Positions 56,301-64,000 of a stretch of DNA of 64,000 nt are shown one piece after another (the first letter of the stretch is position 1; every line of letters starts with the position of its first letter). The stretch comes from Flavobacteriales bacterium. GTDB lineage: Bacteria; Bacteroidota; Bacteroidia; Flavobacteriales_F; PHOS-HE28. Both the position numbers and the translations under genes were made by a program. Under the pieces are notes generated by a model. The model saw only the letters and a program-made list of their open reading frames with translations, was not told where the DNA came from and did no database searches. The DNA lies in the NCBI GenBank assembly GCA_016710015.1, contig JADJLR010000008.1:310001-374000 (forward strand). Reading direction: 5' to 3'.

Positions 56301-58305
56301 CATGAACACCGGCTACACCGCCGACCTGGGACCGGACCTTAGCCTGTGCAGCACCTTGGGGCATCAACTGACCGTGCAACACAACGTACCGAACCCCACC
56401 TACCTGTGGACGCCCGCAGCGAACTTGAACAGCGCCACCATCGCATCGCCCACCATCCTCTCAGACGTGACGGCCACGTACACCGTTACCATTTCGGATG
56501 CCAACGGTTGTTCGGTGAGCGACCAGGTGGTGATCACGCGGCCTTTCCTTGGCGTGCCTGCAACACAAACAGCAAGTGGCTGTGTGAATTCCGCGCCGAC
56601 ATTGACCGCTCCGGTCTCGGCATCAAGCTACCTGTGGAACACCGGTGCAGTAACAGCCAGCATCGTACCGACGATCTCCGGACCGCACACCGTGACCATG
56701 ACGAATGCACAAGGGTGTACGGTATCCACGACATTCAATGTCGCGCTCTTCCCGCTTCCAGTCGTGGACCTTGGAGCCGATATCTCCTTGTGCGGTGTGA
56801 GCAGTCAATCGATCAATGCGGGAAACCCCGGCAGCACCTTCGCTTGGAGCACAAACGCGACAACCCAAGAGATCACCGCCACTAGTAGTGGGACCTTTTC
56901 GGTCAACGTAACGAATGCCAATGGATGTGTGGCTTCGGATGCCGTTCACATCGCACTCAATGCTTTGCCCGTTGATAACCTGTCGGACATCACCGCTTGT
57001 GCTGCGACCACCGTGACCCTCAATGCCGGGAATCCGGGTTCCACCTATGCTTGGACCGGTGGTGCCACCACGCAGAGCATCACCCCGACAGCAAGCGGCA
57101 TCTACAGCGTGACCGTGACCACCCCAGAGAATTGCTCATCGGAATTCAGTGCCGACGTGACCATTCTACCCGAGGTGACCGTCGACCTCGGCAACGACAC
57201 CACACTTTGTGAAGGTGCCACACTCACGTTGGATGCTGGCAATGCCGGTGTGAATTTCCTTTGGAGCACGGGAGCGACCACCCCGACCATTTCCACGAAT
57301 GCTTCAGGCATCTACAGCGTTACCGTGGACAATGGCGCCTGCAACGCAACGGATGATGTGGAAGTGACCCTGCGGACCGCACCGATCGATGTGCTCATGG
57401 ACCAAACGCATTGTGTGGGTGGAACCGCACTGCTCGATGCTGGGAATATCGGTTGCACCTTCCTCTGGAGTACCGGTGCCACCACACCGACCATTTCAGC
57501 GCAGACCCCAGGAACCTTCAGTGTCGTGATCACGAATGATGCCGGATGCAGCAACACCTTCGATGCCACGGTCACGTTCGTGCAACCACCATCGGTCCAG
57601 CTCGGGGTGGACACTACCCTTTGCGAAGGACAAGCCTTGGTGCTGGACGCAGGAAACCCCGGCAGCACATTCGCTTGGAGCAATGGATCCACAGCACGTA
57701 CACTGACCGTGCGCCAGCCTGGAACCTATGCTGTGCAAGTGGACAACGGCAGTTGCTCTCGCTCAGATGCCATCACCGTCCAGTTCAATCCTTCACCAGC
57801 ACGATTGGCCGCTCGGCAATTCCACGCCTGTCTTGGTGAGGACGAGGAGTATGTCCGCATCGATGCGGGTAACCCAGGTTCCCAATACGATTGGTCCACC
57901 GGTGAAACGTCCCGTGTGATCCTGGCTGGAGCCTACGGATGGTACGCGGTTGAAGTCCTGAATCAATTCGATTGTGCGGCGCGTGACTCTGCAGAAGTGG
58001 TCGAGTTCTGCCCCTCGGCCATCTTCATCCCCAATACCTTCACGCCGAACGGCGATGGCACCAACGACTACTTCCTACCCGTGGGCAAGAACATCGCTGC
58101 CATGCACATGTATGTCTTCGATCGGTGGGGAAACCAACTATTCGAAAGCGACGACTCCACCATGGGTTGGGACGGCACGTACGGCGGCCAAGTGGTGAAG
58201 AACGACATCTATGTGTGGCGACTCACGTATAAGTTCACGGAAGACAAGGATGGTTCCCTCGGCACGGAACACCAGCAAATGGGACACATCCAAGTACTGC
58301 GCTAG
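53330..58305 (+). pseudogene. giant IgGFc-binding/Ig-repeat adhesin with T9SS type B end (one frameshift)
   Basis: The gene starts MNRWRSLILTVLTLLSTVAS, signal peptide, then an IgGFc-binding-like region (GKRFWTGFMQNGFGAQSLKV, PKGVLIQSTDSINVFISS, then ACYACDAIFEQLVPITAWGT, VCIQSNLPVSVVQLLEGYSC). The frame breaks near 54005. A jelly-roll-like domain follows (DDVVLEYSNNNGLNWSLLQT, DNWAIDDVIVAKFD), then about six repeats of some 80 residues, each with a pattern like LDAGNPGSTFAWSNG and GTYSVxVxN. The end is a type B sorting domain: FIPNTFTPNGDGTNDYF, MYVFDRWGNQLFES and YVWRLTYKF. About 1658 residues when repaired. It should be a secreted or cell-surface adhesin. Confidence 0.88.
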
Positions 58306-58306
58306 T

Positions 58307-59083
58307 TCAGCCTTTCAGATCAAAGTCATCGGCCTCCATGCCCACCGGGAATTTCGCCCGAAAGTCGGCGAGCACCGCTGCATCGAACGTACACGACGTG
58401 ATGCATTCGTGCTTCGGCGTGCATGAAGCGAGCACCTGCCCTTTCGGTTCGATCGCCACGGAATCTCCCGAGTAGTGGATGCCCTTTCCATCCATGCCGA
58501 CGCGGTTCACACCGACGGCATAGCACTGGTTCTCGATGGCCCGTGCGATCAATAGTTGGCTCCACGGATAGCTGCGTGCCTCGGGCCAGTTCGCCACGTA
58601 CAGCGCGGCATCGTAGTCGCCACGGTTGCGTGCGAAAACAGGGAAGCGTAGGTCGAAACAGATCTGCAGCAATACCCGCCATTCGCGCCATTCCACCACG
58701 ACGCGGCGATCACCTGCACTGAAGTGGTCCGTCTCATTCGCGTAACGGAACAGGTGACGCTTGTCGTAGTGCTGCACCTCACCGTCCGGTGTCACGAACA
58801 GGCCGCGATTGAAGGTCATACCTGCTTCAGCGATGATCACACTACCAAAGATCGCCGCATCGGTAAGGGCCGCTTGCTCCTTCATCCATTGTACCGTCGC
58901 ACCCTCCATCGTCTCGGCCAACGCGGTGTTCATCGTGAAGCCCGTGGTGAACATTTCGGGCAGCACGATCAGGTCCGTAGTGCCTTTCAGTCCGGCCAGT
59001 TTCTCTGCGAACATGGCACGGTTCGCGGCGACATCCTCCCAGTGGAGCATGCTCTGTACCAAGGTCACTCTCAGGTTGCGCAT
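58307..59083 (-). CDS. omega-amidase (nitrilase superfamily)
   Basis: The 258-residue enzyme hydrolyses the side-chain amide of 2-oxoglutaramate or 2-oxosuccinamate. The nitrilase triad is present: Glu43 in LPEMFTTGFT, Lys108 in HYDKRHLF, and Cys142 in LLQICFDLRFPVF. The motif set and length match YafV/Nit2-type omega-amidases. Its start overlaps the aminotransferase end by 13 bp. Together they form the glutamine transaminase/omega-amidase couple seen in methionine and keto-acid salvage; the pairing is inferred from the gene order. Confidence 0.9.
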   Translation of the reverse strand: MRNLRVTLVQSMLHWEDVAANRAMFAEKLAGLKGTTDLIVLPEMFTTGFTMNTALAETMEGATVQWMKEQAALTDAAIFGSVIIAEAGMTFNRGLFVTPDGEVQHYDKRHLFRYANETDHFSAGDRRVVVEWREWRVLLQICFDLRFPVFARNRGDYDAALYVANWPEARSYPWSQLLIARAIENQCYAVGVNRVGMDGKGIHYSGDSVAIEPKGQVLASCTPKHECITSCTFDAAVLADFRAKFPVGMEADDFDLKG

Positions 59084-60225
59084 AGCTTTTCAATGGCTGC
59101 GTCCAAGGTAGCGTCCTGCTTCGCGAAACAGAAGCGGATCAGGCGCTGGTCCTTCGGTGGGTCCTTGTAGAAGGGCGACAAGGGAATGCCGACCACACCG
59201 CGCTCACGGGCATTCCACTTCGCGAACTCCACATCCGGAAGATCGCTGATGGCGCTATAGTCGGCCACTTGGAAGTAACTGCCTTCACAGGCCAAGGGCT
59301 TGAACTTGGTGCGATGCAAACCAGCCAGGAAGCGGTCGCGTTTGGCTTGATAGAGTTGCGGAACCTGCTCGTAATGCGCTGGCTCTTGGAGGTACTCCGC
59401 CAAGGCATGTTGGACCGGGGTGTTCACGCTGAACACGTTGAATTGATGCACCTTGCGGAACTCGGTCATCAGTTCCTTCGGCGCCAACGCGTAGCCCATC
59501 TTCCACCCGGTTGCATGGAACACCTTTCCAAAGCTGAAGATGACGAAAGCGCGTTCACGAAGCTCCGGATAGTTGATCGCGGAGGCATGCGGCTCACCGT
59601 CGAAGACCAAATGCTCATACACTTCATCACTGAGCAGGACAATGTCGGTGCCCCTCAGCATCTCGACGACCCGTTTCATGTCGGCATCGCGCAGGATGGT
59701 GCCCGCCGGGTTGTGCGGCGTATTGATCATGAGCATCCGCGTCCGTGGCGTGATCGCGGCCTGTACCGCATCCGCATCGAACTTCATGTCGCTGCCGAGC
59801 CGCACGTGTACCGGTGTTCCACCGAAGAGCGTCACTGTCGGTGCATAACAGTCATACGCCGGATCCACGATGATCACTTCGTCACCCGCATGCACCGTGG
59901 CTGCGATCGCTGTGAAGATCGCCTGGGTACCACCCGCAGTTACCGTGATCTCGGTAGCAGCGTCGTAAGGCACCTCGTACAAGCGCTGCACCTTCGCCGA
60001 CAGGGCCTCCAACAAAGCAGGCAGACCCGGCATCGGCGCGTACTGGTTGAAGCCTTGCTGCATGGCGCTGTGCACCAATGCACTCAGCTTCGGATCGATC
60101 GGAAAATCAGGAAAGCCTTGCCCGAGGTTGATGGCACCGACCTCATGGGCCAGCTTGCTCATCACCGCGAAGATGGTGGTGCCGACGTTCGGCAACTTGC
60201 TCTTCGGATGATGGAAGGACGACAT
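59071..60225 (-). CDS. methionine/glutamine aminotransferase, class I/II, KAT/YbdL-like
   Basis: The 384-residue fold-type I PLP enzyme has the Schiff-base Lys234 (SFGKVFHATGWKMGYA), Asp200/Tyr203 (LLSDEVYEHL), Asn172 (NTPHNPAGTIL) and a late carboxylate-binding Arg (RLIRFCFAKQ). The start INLGQGFPDFPIDPKLSALV is typical of the kynurenine/glutamine transaminase-K family that also accepts methionine. Its 3' end overlaps the omega-amidase gene, supporting transfer from glutamine or methionine to keto acids with removal of the product by the amidase. Confidence 0.92.
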   Translation of the reverse strand: MSSFHHPKSKLPNVGTTIFAVMSKLAHEVGAINLGQGFPDFPIDPKLSALVHSAMQQGFNQYAPMPGLPALLEALSAKVQRLYEVPYDAATEITVTAGGTQAIFTAIAATVHAGDEVIIVDPAYDCYAPTVTLFGGTPVHVRLGSDMKFDADAVQAAITPRTRMLMINTPHNPAGTILRDADMKRVVEMLRGTDIVLLSDEVYEHLVFDGEPHASAINYPELRERAFVIFSFGKVFHATGWKMGYALAPKELMTEFRKVHQFNVFSVNTPVQHALAEYLQEPAHYEQVPQLYQAKRDRFLAGLHRTKFKPLACEGSYFQVADYSAISDLPDVEFAKWNARERGVVGIPLSPFYKDPPKDQRLIRFCFAKQDATLDAAIEKLCAT

Positions 60226-60232
60226 GGTCGGA

Positions 60233-60982
60233 TCACTCTTTCGTGACCGACGCCGCTAAGTACTCCCGGTTCATCCGTGCGATGTGCTCAAGGCTGATGC
60301 CCTTCGGACATTCTACTTCGCAGGCACCGGTATTGCTGCAGTTGCCGAAGCCTTCCTTGTCCATTTGTTCCACCATGGCGAGCACGCGGTTCTTGGCTTC
60401 CACTTTACCCTGAGGCAACAATGCGAACTGGCTCACCTTCGCGGCCACGAAGAGCATGGCGCTGCTGTTGGTGCAGGTGGCCACACATGCTCCACAACCG
60501 ATACAAGTTGCGGCATCGAAAGCGGTATCGGCATCGGCCTTCGGGATCGGCAACGCATTGCCATCCACGAGATTTCCATTAGTGTTCACGCTCACGAAAC
60601 CGCCAGCGGCCTGGATGCGGTCGAACGCGCCACGGTCCACCGCAAGGTCCTTGATTACTGGGAAAGCTTCCGCACGCCATGGCTCCACGTGGATGGTATC
60701 ACCATCCTTGAACTTGCGCATGTGCAACTGGCACGTGGTGATCATGCGGCCCGGTCCGTGCGCCTCGCCATTGATAAAGAGGCTGCACGCTCCGCAGATC
60801 CCTTCACGACAGTCGTGGTCGAACGCGATCGGTTCTTCGCCCTTACGAACGAGGTCGTCGTTCAGCACGTCCAACATCTCCAGAAAGGACATGTCCTCGG
60901 AGACATCGTTCACCGGGTAGTCGACGATCTTGCCTTTGTCTTTTGGGCCTTTTTGGCGCCAGATCTTCAGTGTCAGCTTCAT
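60233..60982 (-). CDS. sdhB: succinate dehydrogenase iron-sulfur subunit
   Basis: The 249-residue protein carries electrons from FAD to quinone in complex II. The three clusters' cysteines are present: DHDCREGICGACSLFING (2Fe-2S), CIGCGACVATC and CSNTGACEVECPKGIS (4Fe-4S and 3Fe-4S). The start MKLTLKIWRQKGP is typical for Bacteroidetes SdhB/FrdB of the B-type complex. A 25-bp inverted repeat of a mobile insertion lies immediately upstream of the ATG, so its leader is not native. Confidence 0.95.
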   Translation of the reverse strand: MKLTLKIWRQKGPKDKGKIVDYPVNDVSEDMSFLEMLDVLNDDLVRKGEEPIAFDHDCREGICGACSLFINGEAHGPGRMITTCQLHMRKFKDGDTIHVEPWRAEAFPVIKDLAVDRGAFDRIQAAGGFVSVNTNGNLVDGNALPIPKADADTAFDAATCIGCGACVATCTNSSAMLFVAAKVSQFALLPQGKVEAKNRVLAMVEQMDKEGFGNCSNTGACEVECPKGISLEHIARMNREYLAASVTKE

Positions 60983-61007
60983 GGCGAATGGTCAATGGTG
61001 AATGGCG
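60983..61007 (+). repeat. 25-bp inverted repeat, left arm of the four-helix-bundle insertion
   Basis: This GGCGAATGG-rich arm lies directly next to the sdhB ATG. Its reverse complement recurs at 61518-61542 with 21 of 25 bases the same. The pair brackets the four-helix-bundle gene. Confidence 0.7.
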
Positions 61008-61020
61008 AATGGGCCTGAGC

Positions 61021-61482
61021 TCATCTGCCACGATCCTTTCGTAAGTGGTCGTTCCGTTCTGTGATCTTGACGATCATCTTGTTCAACATCCGTGCGATCG
61101 AAGTGAGCCGCGTTGTTACCGGTGTTGGGTCCAATTTCAACTTTCGATAAAGCCTTCTGGAGAGTTCCAATTGGGTCTCCAACTCGTACAACGAACCGCG
61201 TGTAATGCGCAAATAGCTCAACAACTGACGATCACCACTGGTTCCACGACCCCAACCTTCAGCGATATTCGAAGGCATGGACACAGCAGCCCGGCACATC
61301 TGACTTACCAGACCGAAACGCTCTGTGTCCGGCAGTTGTGTGGCGAATTCGTAGACCATCTCCGTTGTGTCCATCGAGTGCTGCCAAATGATCAGATCAC
61401 GGTAGCTACTGATCGAACCATAAGGTTCCGCCGGTTCTTCCACGCACAAGTCATTGAAAGCATCGAGGCGTTCTTGACTCAT
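61021..61482 (-). CDS. four-helix-bundle protein (23S rRNA intervening-sequence-type)
   Basis: The 153-residue helical protein matches the four-helix-bundle family: SYRDLIIWQHSMDTTEMVYE, FGLVSQMCRAAVSMPSNIAE, GWGRGTSGDRQLLSYLRITR, and GSLYELETQLELSRRLYRKL. Family members are encoded in 23S rRNA intervening sequences and, in Bacteroidetes, scattered between unrelated genes, flanked by inverted repeats. Here it lies between sdhA and sdhB, in the same direction, bracketed by 25-bp inverted repeats. Its function is unknown. It has an N-terminal extension of about 25 residues with Cys and Glu. Confidence 0.85.
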   Translation of the reverse strand: MSQERLDAFNDLCVEEPAEPYGSISSYRDLIIWQHSMDTTEMVYEFATQLPDTERFGLVSQMCRAAVSMPSNIAEGWGRGTSGDRQLLSYLRITRGSLYELETQLELSRRLYRKLKLDPTPVTTRLTSIARMLNKMIVKITERNDHLRKDRGR

Positions 61483-61517
61483 GTGTGTTGATCTATGATG
61501 GTGTGTATTGCTCCAGT

Positions 61518-61542
61518 CGCCATTCGCTAATGACCATTCACC
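61518..61542 (-). repeat. 25-bp inverted repeat, right arm
   Basis: CGCCATTCGCTAATGACC and onward is the partner of the left arm (21/25). It ends 1 bp from the sdhA stop, so the insertion exactly fills the sdhA-sdhB gap. Confidence 0.7.
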
Positions 61543-61543
61543 C

Positions 61544-63559
61544 TCATTTATACGACCGTTGTGTCAGTTTCACCACGTCGAAGGTCAGTTCCTCTTTGTG
61601 CAGCGTGGCCTTGCCTGCTTCACCGAGCCACTCCCATGCTGCGGCATACGCGTAGTTCGCATCATCGCGCTTGGCCTCGCCTTTCTGTGGACCATCCATT
61701 TCCTGTGATTCCTCACGGAAGTGGCCGCCACAGCTTTCGTTGCGGTTCAATGCATCCATGCACATCAGTTCGCCCAGTTCGAGGAAGTCGGCCACGCGGC
61801 CTGCCTTCTCCAGTTCCTGATTGAACTCGCTCGCCGAACCGGGAACGCGTACATCGCGGTAGAACTCCTCACGGATCTGACGGATCTCCGTGATCGCTTC
61901 CTGCAAACCTTGCGCGTTGCGCGCCATGCCGCACTTGTCCCACATCACCTTGCCCAAGCGTCGGTGGAAATCATCCACCGGTTTGGTGCCCTTGTTGTTC
62001 AGGAAGTGGTCGATGCGATCAGTAACGGCTTTCTCTGCCTCGTCGAATGCAGCAGTCTTCGTGTCGATCGGTCCGGTTCGGATGTCATCCGCGAGGTAAT
62101 CGCCAACGGTATACGGGATCACGAAGTAGCCATCTGCCAACCCTTGCATAAGCGCCGATGCACCCAAACGGTTCGCACCGTGGTCGCTGAAGTTGGCCTC
62201 GCCCAGGGCGAAGAGACCGGGTACGGTCGTCTGCAGATTGTAATCCACCCAAAGACCACCCATGGTGTAGTGCACCGCAGGGTAGATCTTCATGGCGTGC
62301 AAGTACGGGTTCTCACCGACGATGTTCTCGTACATGTCGAAGAGATTGCCGTACTTCTCGCTCACCACCGCTGTGCCGAGCTCCTTGATCTTTTCGGGTG
62401 AAGGGTTCTCGATGTTGTGGATGTTCGCTTCGAGCTTCCCGTATCGCTCTATAGCGGCGCCGAAATCCAGGTACACGGCCTCACCGGTCTTGTTCACCCC
62501 GAAGCCAGCATCGCAACGCTCCTTCGCGGCACGACTGGCCACATCGCGCGGCACCAGATTCCCGAATGCTGGGTAACGGCGCTCCAAGTAATAGTCGCGA
62601 TCGGCTTCTGGAATATCACTGCCTTTCTTCTTGCCTTCGCGGATCGCCTGTGCATCTTCCAAGGTATTCGGAACCCAGATGCGACCGTCGTTACGCAGCG
62701 ACTCGCTCATCAACGTCAGCTTACTCTGGTGCGTGCCGCTCACAGGAATGCACGTCGGGTGGATCTGTGTGTAGCACGGGTTCGCCATGTAGGCCCCGCG
62801 TTTGTGCGCCTTCCAAGCCGCAGTGACGTTGCTGCCCATGGCGTTGGTGCTCAGGAAGAACACATTGCCGTACCCGCCTGTGCAGAGCAACACCGCATGC
62901 GCGCCATGTCGTTCGATCTCGCCCGTGATCAGGTTGCGAGCGATGATGCCGCGCGCTTTGCCATCCACCACGACCACATCGAGCATCTCGTGCCGGTCGT
63001 ACATCTTCACCGCGCCTTTGCCCACTTGTCGCATCAACGCGCTATAGGCGCCGAGCAACAACTGCTGTCCGGTCTGGCCACGTGCATAGAACGTACGGCT
63101 CACCTGCACGCCACCGAAACTGCGGTTGTCCAACAGCCCGCCGTAGTCGCGAGCGAACGGTACGCCTTGCGCCACGCACTGATCGATGATGTTCGCGCTC
63201 ACTTCCGCCAAGCGGTACACGTTCGCTTCGCGCGAGCGGTAATCACCACCTTTCACGGTATCGTAGAACAGGCGGAAGGTGCTGTCGCCGTCGTTCTGAT
63301 AGTTCTTGGCAGCGTTGATACCACCCTGCGCCGCGATGCTGTGCGCACGACGGGCGCTATCCTGGAAACAGAAGGCTTTCACATTGTAGCCCATCTCGGC
63401 GAGCGAGGCCGCAGCGCTTGCACCGGCGAGACCGGTACCTACAACGATGATGTCGATCCGGCGCTTGTTGGCCGGAGCAACTATGCGGATGTGCCCTTTG
63501 TGATCGGTCCACTTGCGGTCCATGGGACCTTCCGGGATCTTGCTGTCTAATTTGCTCAT
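61544..63559 (-). CDS. sdhA: succinate dehydrogenase/fumarate reductase flavoprotein subunit
   Basis: The 671-residue catalytic subunit oxidises succinate with covalent FAD. It has the ADP-binding motif IIVVGTGLAGASAAASLAEM, the FAD-attachment segment ARRAHSIAAQGGINAAKNYQ, the substrate site HPTCIPVSGTHQSKLTLMSE, and ALGEANFSDHGANRLGASAL. The C-terminal domain NRNESCGGHFREESQEMDGP is intact. Its start overlaps the sdhC stop by 4 bp. Part of the sdhC-sdhA-insert-sdhB operon. Confidence 0.97.
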   Translation of the reverse strand: MSKLDSKIPEGPMDRKWTDHKGHIRIVAPANKRRIDIIVVGTGLAGASAAASLAEMGYNVKAFCFQDSARRAHSIAAQGGINAAKNYQNDGDSTFRLFYDTVKGGDYRSREANVYRLAEVSANIIDQCVAQGVPFARDYGGLLDNRSFGGVQVSRTFYARGQTGQQLLLGAYSALMRQVGKGAVKMYDRHEMLDVVVVDGKARGIIARNLITGEIERHGAHAVLLCTGGYGNVFFLSTNAMGSNVTAAWKAHKRGAYMANPCYTQIHPTCIPVSGTHQSKLTLMSESLRNDGRIWVPNTLEDAQAIREGKKKGSDIPEADRDYYLERRYPAFGNLVPRDVASRAAKERCDAGFGVNKTGEAVYLDFGAAIERYGKLEANIHNIENPSPEKIKELGTAVVSEKYGNLFDMYENIVGENPYLHAMKIYPAVHYTMGGLWVDYNLQTTVPGLFALGEANFSDHGANRLGASALMQGLADGYFVIPYTVGDYLADDIRTGPIDTKTAAFDEAEKAVTDRIDHFLNNKGTKPVDDFHRRLGKVMWDKCGMARNAQGLQEAITEIRQIREEFYRDVRVPGSASEFNQELEKAGRVADFLELGELMCMDALNRNESCGGHFREESQEMDGPQKGEAKRDDANYAYAAAWEWLGEAGKATLHKEELTFDVVKLTQRSYK

Positions 63560-64000
63560 TGCACAGGAGAAGCATTAACGAACATCCACACGGGGATGAG
63601 GGCGAAGAAGAGGGGAGCGATAACGGCGAAAAAGATGCCAACCGTTTTGATGATCGGCATGTACTTGGGATGGTTCAAGCCCATGGATTGAAACGCACTT
63701 TGGAAGCCATGCATCAGGTGGAAGGCGAGCACGACCATGCTGGCCACATACACCAGAACATACAGGGGTTGGGCGAAGGCGGCAGCCACCAAGGTGTACA
63801 GATCCTTGTTGCCATCTGCATCCATACCAAGCGGACCCCAATGCATCTCGTACCAGAAATGCTTCATGTGGAGCACGATGAAAACCAGCACCAGCATACC
63901 CAACAAGGCCATCTGACGGCTGTACCACTTGCTGCTTGCATTGGCCTTCTCATAGGCGTACTTGATCGGTCGGGCCTTGCGGTTCTGGATGGTGAGTATG
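63556..64000 (-). CDS. sdhC: succinate dehydrogenase cytochrome b subunit, 5' end beyond the window
   Basis: The frame is open to the window edge, so only the C-terminal 147 residues are seen, starting ILTIQNRKARPIKYAYEKAN. Membrane helices MALLGMLVLVFIVLHMKHFW, PLYVLVYVASMVVLAFHLMH, and VGIFFAVIAPLFFALIPVWM belong to the five-helix Bacteroidetes/B-type cytochrome b558 (single polypeptide). The haem-ligand histidines are in VLHMKHF and FHLMHGFQSAFQSMG. Stop overlaps the sdhA start by 4 bp. Confidence 0.93.
   Translation of the reverse strand, partial: ILTIQNRKARPIKYAYEKANASSKWYSRQMALLGMLVLVFIVLHMKHFWYEMHWGPLGMDADGNKDLYTLVAAAFAQPLYVLVYVASMVVLAFHLMHGFQSAFQSMGLNHPKYMPIIKTVGIFFAVIAPLFFALIPVWMFVNASPVQ

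Noticed and set aside
53330..58305. CRISPR-like repeats in the adhesin gene
   Set aside because: The repeats are about 240 bp, diverged and coding; no short regular repeat/spacer pattern exists anywhere in the window.

Overview
The window looks like a Bacteroidota chromosome, probably an uncultured Flavobacteriales-type lineage with fairly GC-rich coding DNA. The evidence is the gene content: secreted proteins ending in type IX secretion (T9SS) type A or type B sorting domains, DUF4270, a short Bacteroidetes-type glycogen synthase divergent from panC, a eukaryote-like class Ia ribonucleotide reductase, a four-helix-bundle insertion gene, and TAnnTTTG-like -7 boxes with few Shine-Dalgarno sites. 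There is no rRNA, prophage or CRISPR array; the only complete RNA gene I see is one tRNA-Leu.

Layout. 0-6 kb: two hypothetical genes, nrdA and nrdB (both frame-broken), and a broken DUF3109 gene. 6-9.3 kb: two toxin-antitoxin-like pairs (AbiEii/DUF6922 and VapBC) around glyS. 9.4-14 kb: a T9SS protein with an in-frame TAG, a tRNA-Leu locus with a GIY-YIG gene and two broken tRNA-Leu copies, dCMP deaminase, and an S41 protease. 14-29.8 kb: mostly ordinary housekeeping and envelope genes (SOD, TM2, glmS, DUF4270, glgA-like, panC, a lipid-flippase-like protein, rfaE2, radA, an FAD oxidoreductase, a serine hydrolase, OmpA, an oligopeptide-binding protein). 29.9-36 kb: a large outer-membrane protein and a TonB-dependent receptor. 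36-49.3 kb: the accessory core, a single-direction array of paralogous T9SS-exported proteins joined by 4-bp ATGA overlaps or 22-bp gaps and interrupted by two near-identical IS110-family elements. 49.5-58.3 kb: a coiled-coil membrane protein, a truncated ComF, free-methionine sulfoxide reductase, an Ig-like lipoprotein and a giant IgGFc-binding/T9SS type B adhesin. 58.3-64 kb: an omega-amidase/aminotransferase pair and sdhC-sdhA-(four-helix-bundle gene)-sdhB, with sdhC cut by the window edge.

How genes work together. NrdA/NrdB supply dNTPs. The aminotransferase and omega-amidase form a plausible glutamine-dependent keto-acid transamination and clean-up pair. The Sdh proteins form respiratory complex II. 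The T9SS array, adhesin and TonB receptor build the cell surface.

Caution. At least a dozen genes carry single-base frame breaks, many at short C/G runs, including essential nrdA and nrdB. The two IS copies carry different indels that complement each other. Consensus error in a long-read assembly is the simplest explanation, so 'pseudogene' here mostly means 'broken as sequenced', not proven decay.
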